A program made the position numbers and the translations under genes. DNA of 64,000 nucleotides from Salinispora tropica CNB-440 (lineage in GTDB: Bacteria; Actinomycetota; Actinomycetes; Mycobacteriales; Micromonosporaceae): contig NC_009380.1 of NCBI RefSeq assembly GCF_000016425.1, positions 5,026,144 through 5,090,143 of the forward strand. Reading direction: 5' to 3'. The notes below the pieces were generated by a model. It was not told the DNA's origin. It ran no database searches and saw nothing but the letters and a program-made list of their open reading frames with translations. Shown here piece by piece: positions 63,974-64,000 of this stretch (its first letter is position 1; every line of letters begins with the position of its first letter).

Positions 63974-64000
63974 CACGGCCTCCCTTCTCGGTTCCACCCC

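Overview
The window is GC-rich actinobacterial DNA with frequent GTG starts, ATGA/GTGA stop-start overlaps and several leaderless or near-leaderless promoters. Gene content points to Micromonosporaceae. A Salinispora-like chromosome is my best guess, because a crtE-crtI-idi block divergent from crtB resembles one of the dispersed carotenoid (sioxanthin) loci described in that genus. This assignment is inference from gene content, not from a database search.

Layout. 1-4.9 kb: the end of a DeoR regulator divergent from an MFS transporter, an ArsI/CadI-like VOC protein, a GNAT enzyme, then a decayed stretch (XRE-regulator and GNAT remnants) beside a tRNA-Glu/Asp/Phe cluster. 5-13 kb: the carotenoid locus (MerR/B12-like regulator, idi, crtI, crtE; divergent crtB followed by a flavoprotein and an MmgE/PrpD protein). 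13.2-19.2 kb: a heterodimeric ABC transporter with a divergent TetR regulator, an enoyl-CoA hydratase and bluB. 19.2-30.3 kb: a complete Tad/Flp pilus locus (lipoprotein, secreted protein, CpaB, TadZ, TadA, TadB, TadC, small pilin-like protein, two TadE, TadG-like, LysM protein, divergent prepilin peptidase), interrupted by an antisense MOSC gene. 30.3-36.2 kb: an accessory zone of fragments and lower-GC ORFs (DUF397, DUF5753 and NUDIX remnants, phage-like membrane protein, VOC remnant, esterase with AraC regulator, dead toxin-antitoxin pair, orphan ORFs) ending at tRNA-Ser. 36.3-50.9 kb: housekeeping and metabolic genes (quinone oxidoreductase, SoxR, split transketolase, GT2, a two-component system with lipoprotein, thiolase, rhomboid, cyclophilin, CorA, aminotransferase, CBS protein).

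51-53.7 kb holds an overlapping three-gene operon (LicC/PntC-type cytidylyltransferase, glycerol-1-phosphate dehydrogenase family protein, CDP-alcohol phosphatidyltransferase) behind 26-bp tandem repeats and a leaderless promoter. It looks like a dedicated pathway making a CDP-activated or phosphodiester-linked glycerol-type product and is my leading candidate for an undescribed system. 53.7-57.6 kb: GT4, Fpg/Nei glycosylase and an exopolysaccharide-priming transferase with a structured leader. 57.7-62.6 kb: LytS/LytTR-type two-component pair, a second prepilin peptidase, a phased cluster of four DnaA boxes, and a DUF485/ActP-type solute symporter pair. The window ends with an ECF sigma factor and a membrane-anchored partner protein.

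No integrase, transposase, rRNA operon or CRISPR array was seen. Start sites were chosen by eye from frame, ribosome-binding sites and overlaps.
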